From NCBI GenBank assembly GCA_014871385.1, contig CM026421.1, forward strand, positions 19,317,981 to 19,381,980: 64,000 nt of DNA, given 5' to 3'. The stretch's first letter is position 1. Each line of letters starts with the position of its first letter. A program made the translations under genes and the position numbers. The notes beneath the pieces were generated by a model. It saw nothing but the letters and a program-made list of their open reading frames with translations, was not told the DNA's origin and did no database searches. Shown here piece by piece: positions 62,151 to 64,000 of the stretch. The DNA is from Ceratodon purpureus. Lineage: Eukaryota > Streptophyta > Bryopsida > Pseudoditrichales > Ditrichaceae.

Positions 62151-64000
62151 TTTCCATGAGCGGAAATCATTGAGGTTTCATGCATAACACCTCAATGAGT
62201 GTTTAAATATTTATAATTGTTTTAGATATTGTACTTATACAAGTAATTCTTTTTTATGACAAATGTGTAATTTGTAAATTATAAAGGTTTAAACTTTTAC
62301 TAACATTTTTTTGCTCTATTTCAAGGTTTTTTTTCATCAAAAATAATTATCAATGTATTTATTTAACCAAAGCACATGGCATTAAAGAGGGCCCTCTTGG
62401 ATCGCCAATGCAATTTTGCAGACCTTTACTTTATCATTCTCAATCAGCCAAGTGCATAGGCTCTTAGCCTCTTACCCCGTAGTTAGGTGTTGATGTTGGT
62501 GTGCAAAGCTCTATGGAGGTTGAAGATGGTGAGTTTTTGGAAAAAAATTGTGAACCTAATGCGATGTGAACACGCCATGGTAATTCTGCAAACCAATTCC
62601 ACAAAATAGTACCTTATGACCCAACTTGCGACATTTAATTTTAAAATTTTCCGCAAGGAATGCGGAAACAAAGTGTGATAAAAAGGTTGTGAAGGCTAGA
62701 AGGTGAGGCAACTTATCCATTTTTATTTTATTTTTATTTTTTTGAAGTTGTAGTATATGTTGTGAAGGCCCATGTTGAATATTTTGGGTGAATATTTTGG
62801 CGTTGTTTTTGTGTTTTTTTAATGTTTGTTTCTAAATAAGTTGTTAAATCAGGTTTCTTTGTCATTTCTTTGAATTTAGGTAGCATTGTAAGCAACCATG
62901 GACTTTGCTTTCCATGGTATGTTTGTACTTGTGGAGATGATATTGGGCAATTGCGCTACCTACAAGTCAAGAGTCTAAGAAGGCCTACTATCATTAGGGA
63001 ACATCAAGTCTAAGAGTCCACTAACAAGAACATATGCCATAATGGCACAACTTCAAAACCTTAAGTAGTCATTCATTAGAGAAGGAATACAATCTATAAG
63101 AAGGCACTGTACAAAAAATAAAATAAAATGTTGGATCGTAGCGGGTTGACGAGAAGGCAAAGGGAGCACGGACAAGGGTGTTGGTTGGATGTGTTTACCA
63201 AGTTGCCGCAATGTTTTATTGATTCTTTGCAGTAAAACTTTGTTTGTCAAAATTCTTTGATTGGAAATCTTATAGGAGTAGTTTGTAGGAGCAATCATGT
63301 CAAAGCGGCAAGCTGTTGCGAACACCGCCTCTTTGAGATAGGCTAGGGTGCGAACAAGGGGCATTTGCATGCATGTGCGATGGGTTATTTTATAAGCTAA
63401 CAATTTTAAAATGATGAATTAGAGAACCAGATTTTAAAATAACACATATTAAATAATAAATTCAATTTCATAATTGAGAGAATTTTAAAATTTAAAAAAC
63501 CATTTAATTTGAAATTATTCAATTATAATATAATACAAAAATATTTAACCATTTGATAGTTTGACTTTTTTCAATTATTTGATGATTTAAAAGTATTTAA
63601 TTATTTTATCAAAAATATTTGATTATTTTATTAAAAAATATTCAGTTATATAATTTCAAAATATTCATTTGGTTGTCATTGAAAAAAGTATTAACATATT
63701 GTTTGGAAGAAAAAATGATTAGCAAACAAGTTTATTCCTATTGGGCCTTCGATAAATTCTTCTAGTTTAAAAAATAACATGCTAAGAGAATTATTTGTAT
63801 GTATAAGGCACTTATAGTGCTAAAATTAATAAACAAATATTTGAAATATGAAAAACTTTGAATTCTTGATATCTACAATTTGTCAACAAACATTCTTTGG
63901 TTGATGATTAATTATCGCTAAACAATTGAAGCTCATCATTCTAAATTAAATTAAAAATAATATTTATAATGCTAATTGTCTTAATTTTTTTCTTCTACAT
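62151..64000. other. Gene-free AT-rich right end
   Basis: No recognisable gene. A 116-codon minus-strand frame at 63053-63403 has no domain and begins at no supported start. The remainder is AT-rich with TATTTAATTATTTTAT-like loose repeats at about 63540-63660. Confidence 0.5.

Overview
The window is nuclear DNA of a land plant. It holds spliced genes with GT-AG introns, a full-length plant phytochrome, a three-helix chlorophyll-binding protein with a chloroplast transit peptide, a phytocyanin with an extensin-like tail, plant-type F-box and NHL proteins, and translation genes with telo-box promoters. Short introns, small gene islands in very AT-rich DNA, and the phytochrome and ELIP sequences point to a seed-free plant, most likely a moss. 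That placement is inference and the species cannot be fixed from here.

Layout. 1-1384 (minus): 5' part of eIF3d, cut by the window edge. 1.6-6.6 kb: AT-rich desert with a 110-bp hairpin and a small TTAA-flanked element. 6.9-8.0 kb (plus): 40S ribosomal protein S9. 8.0-16.2 kb: transposon-rich, with two more TTAA-flanked elements, a TIR MITE and a dead Helitron-type helicase. 16.2-17.4 kb (plus): F-box gene with one frameshift. 20.4-20.7 kb: 60-bp tandem repeat. 21.4-22.2 kb (minus): tRNA-Leu(AAG), tRNA-Ser(CGA), a decayed tRNA-Trp and half of a tRNA-Arg. 23.4-24.4 kb: two TIR elements. 26.4-27.7 kb (minus): 40S ribosomal protein S15. 29.5-31.3 kb (minus): NHL/LEA_2 membrane protein whose tail is followed by tandem repeats. 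32.5-33.4 kb (plus): ELIP. 34.6-43.1 kb (plus): 20-exon WDR6 homologue. 45.0-46.3 kb (plus): phytocyanin. 48.6-53.0 kb (minus): phytochrome in seven exons. 54.3-64 kb: AT-rich, with a fourth TTAA-flanked element, a 14-copy 23-bp minisatellite and a possible captured gene fragment beside a hairpin.

How genes relate. eIF3d, RPS9 and RPS15 are translation genes sharing telo-box motifs near their starts. WDR6 and the tRNA genes also belong to translation (tRNA wobble methylation in characterised homologues). Phytochrome and ELIP are light-sensing and photoprotection genes. The NHL and ELIP genes are divergent and share about 1.26 kb of upstream DNA. This is ordinary plant gene clustering, not an operon.

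All exon models were built by hand from splice signals, reading phase and family resemblance. For the RPS9, RPS15, ELIP, WDR6, phytocyanin and phytochrome models the summed exon lengths are divisible by three and contain no internal stop. No alignment or expression data were available. The least ordinary signal is the set of TTAA-flanked CCCCTAAA...TTTAGGGG elements, which look like non-autonomous piggyBac-type transposons.
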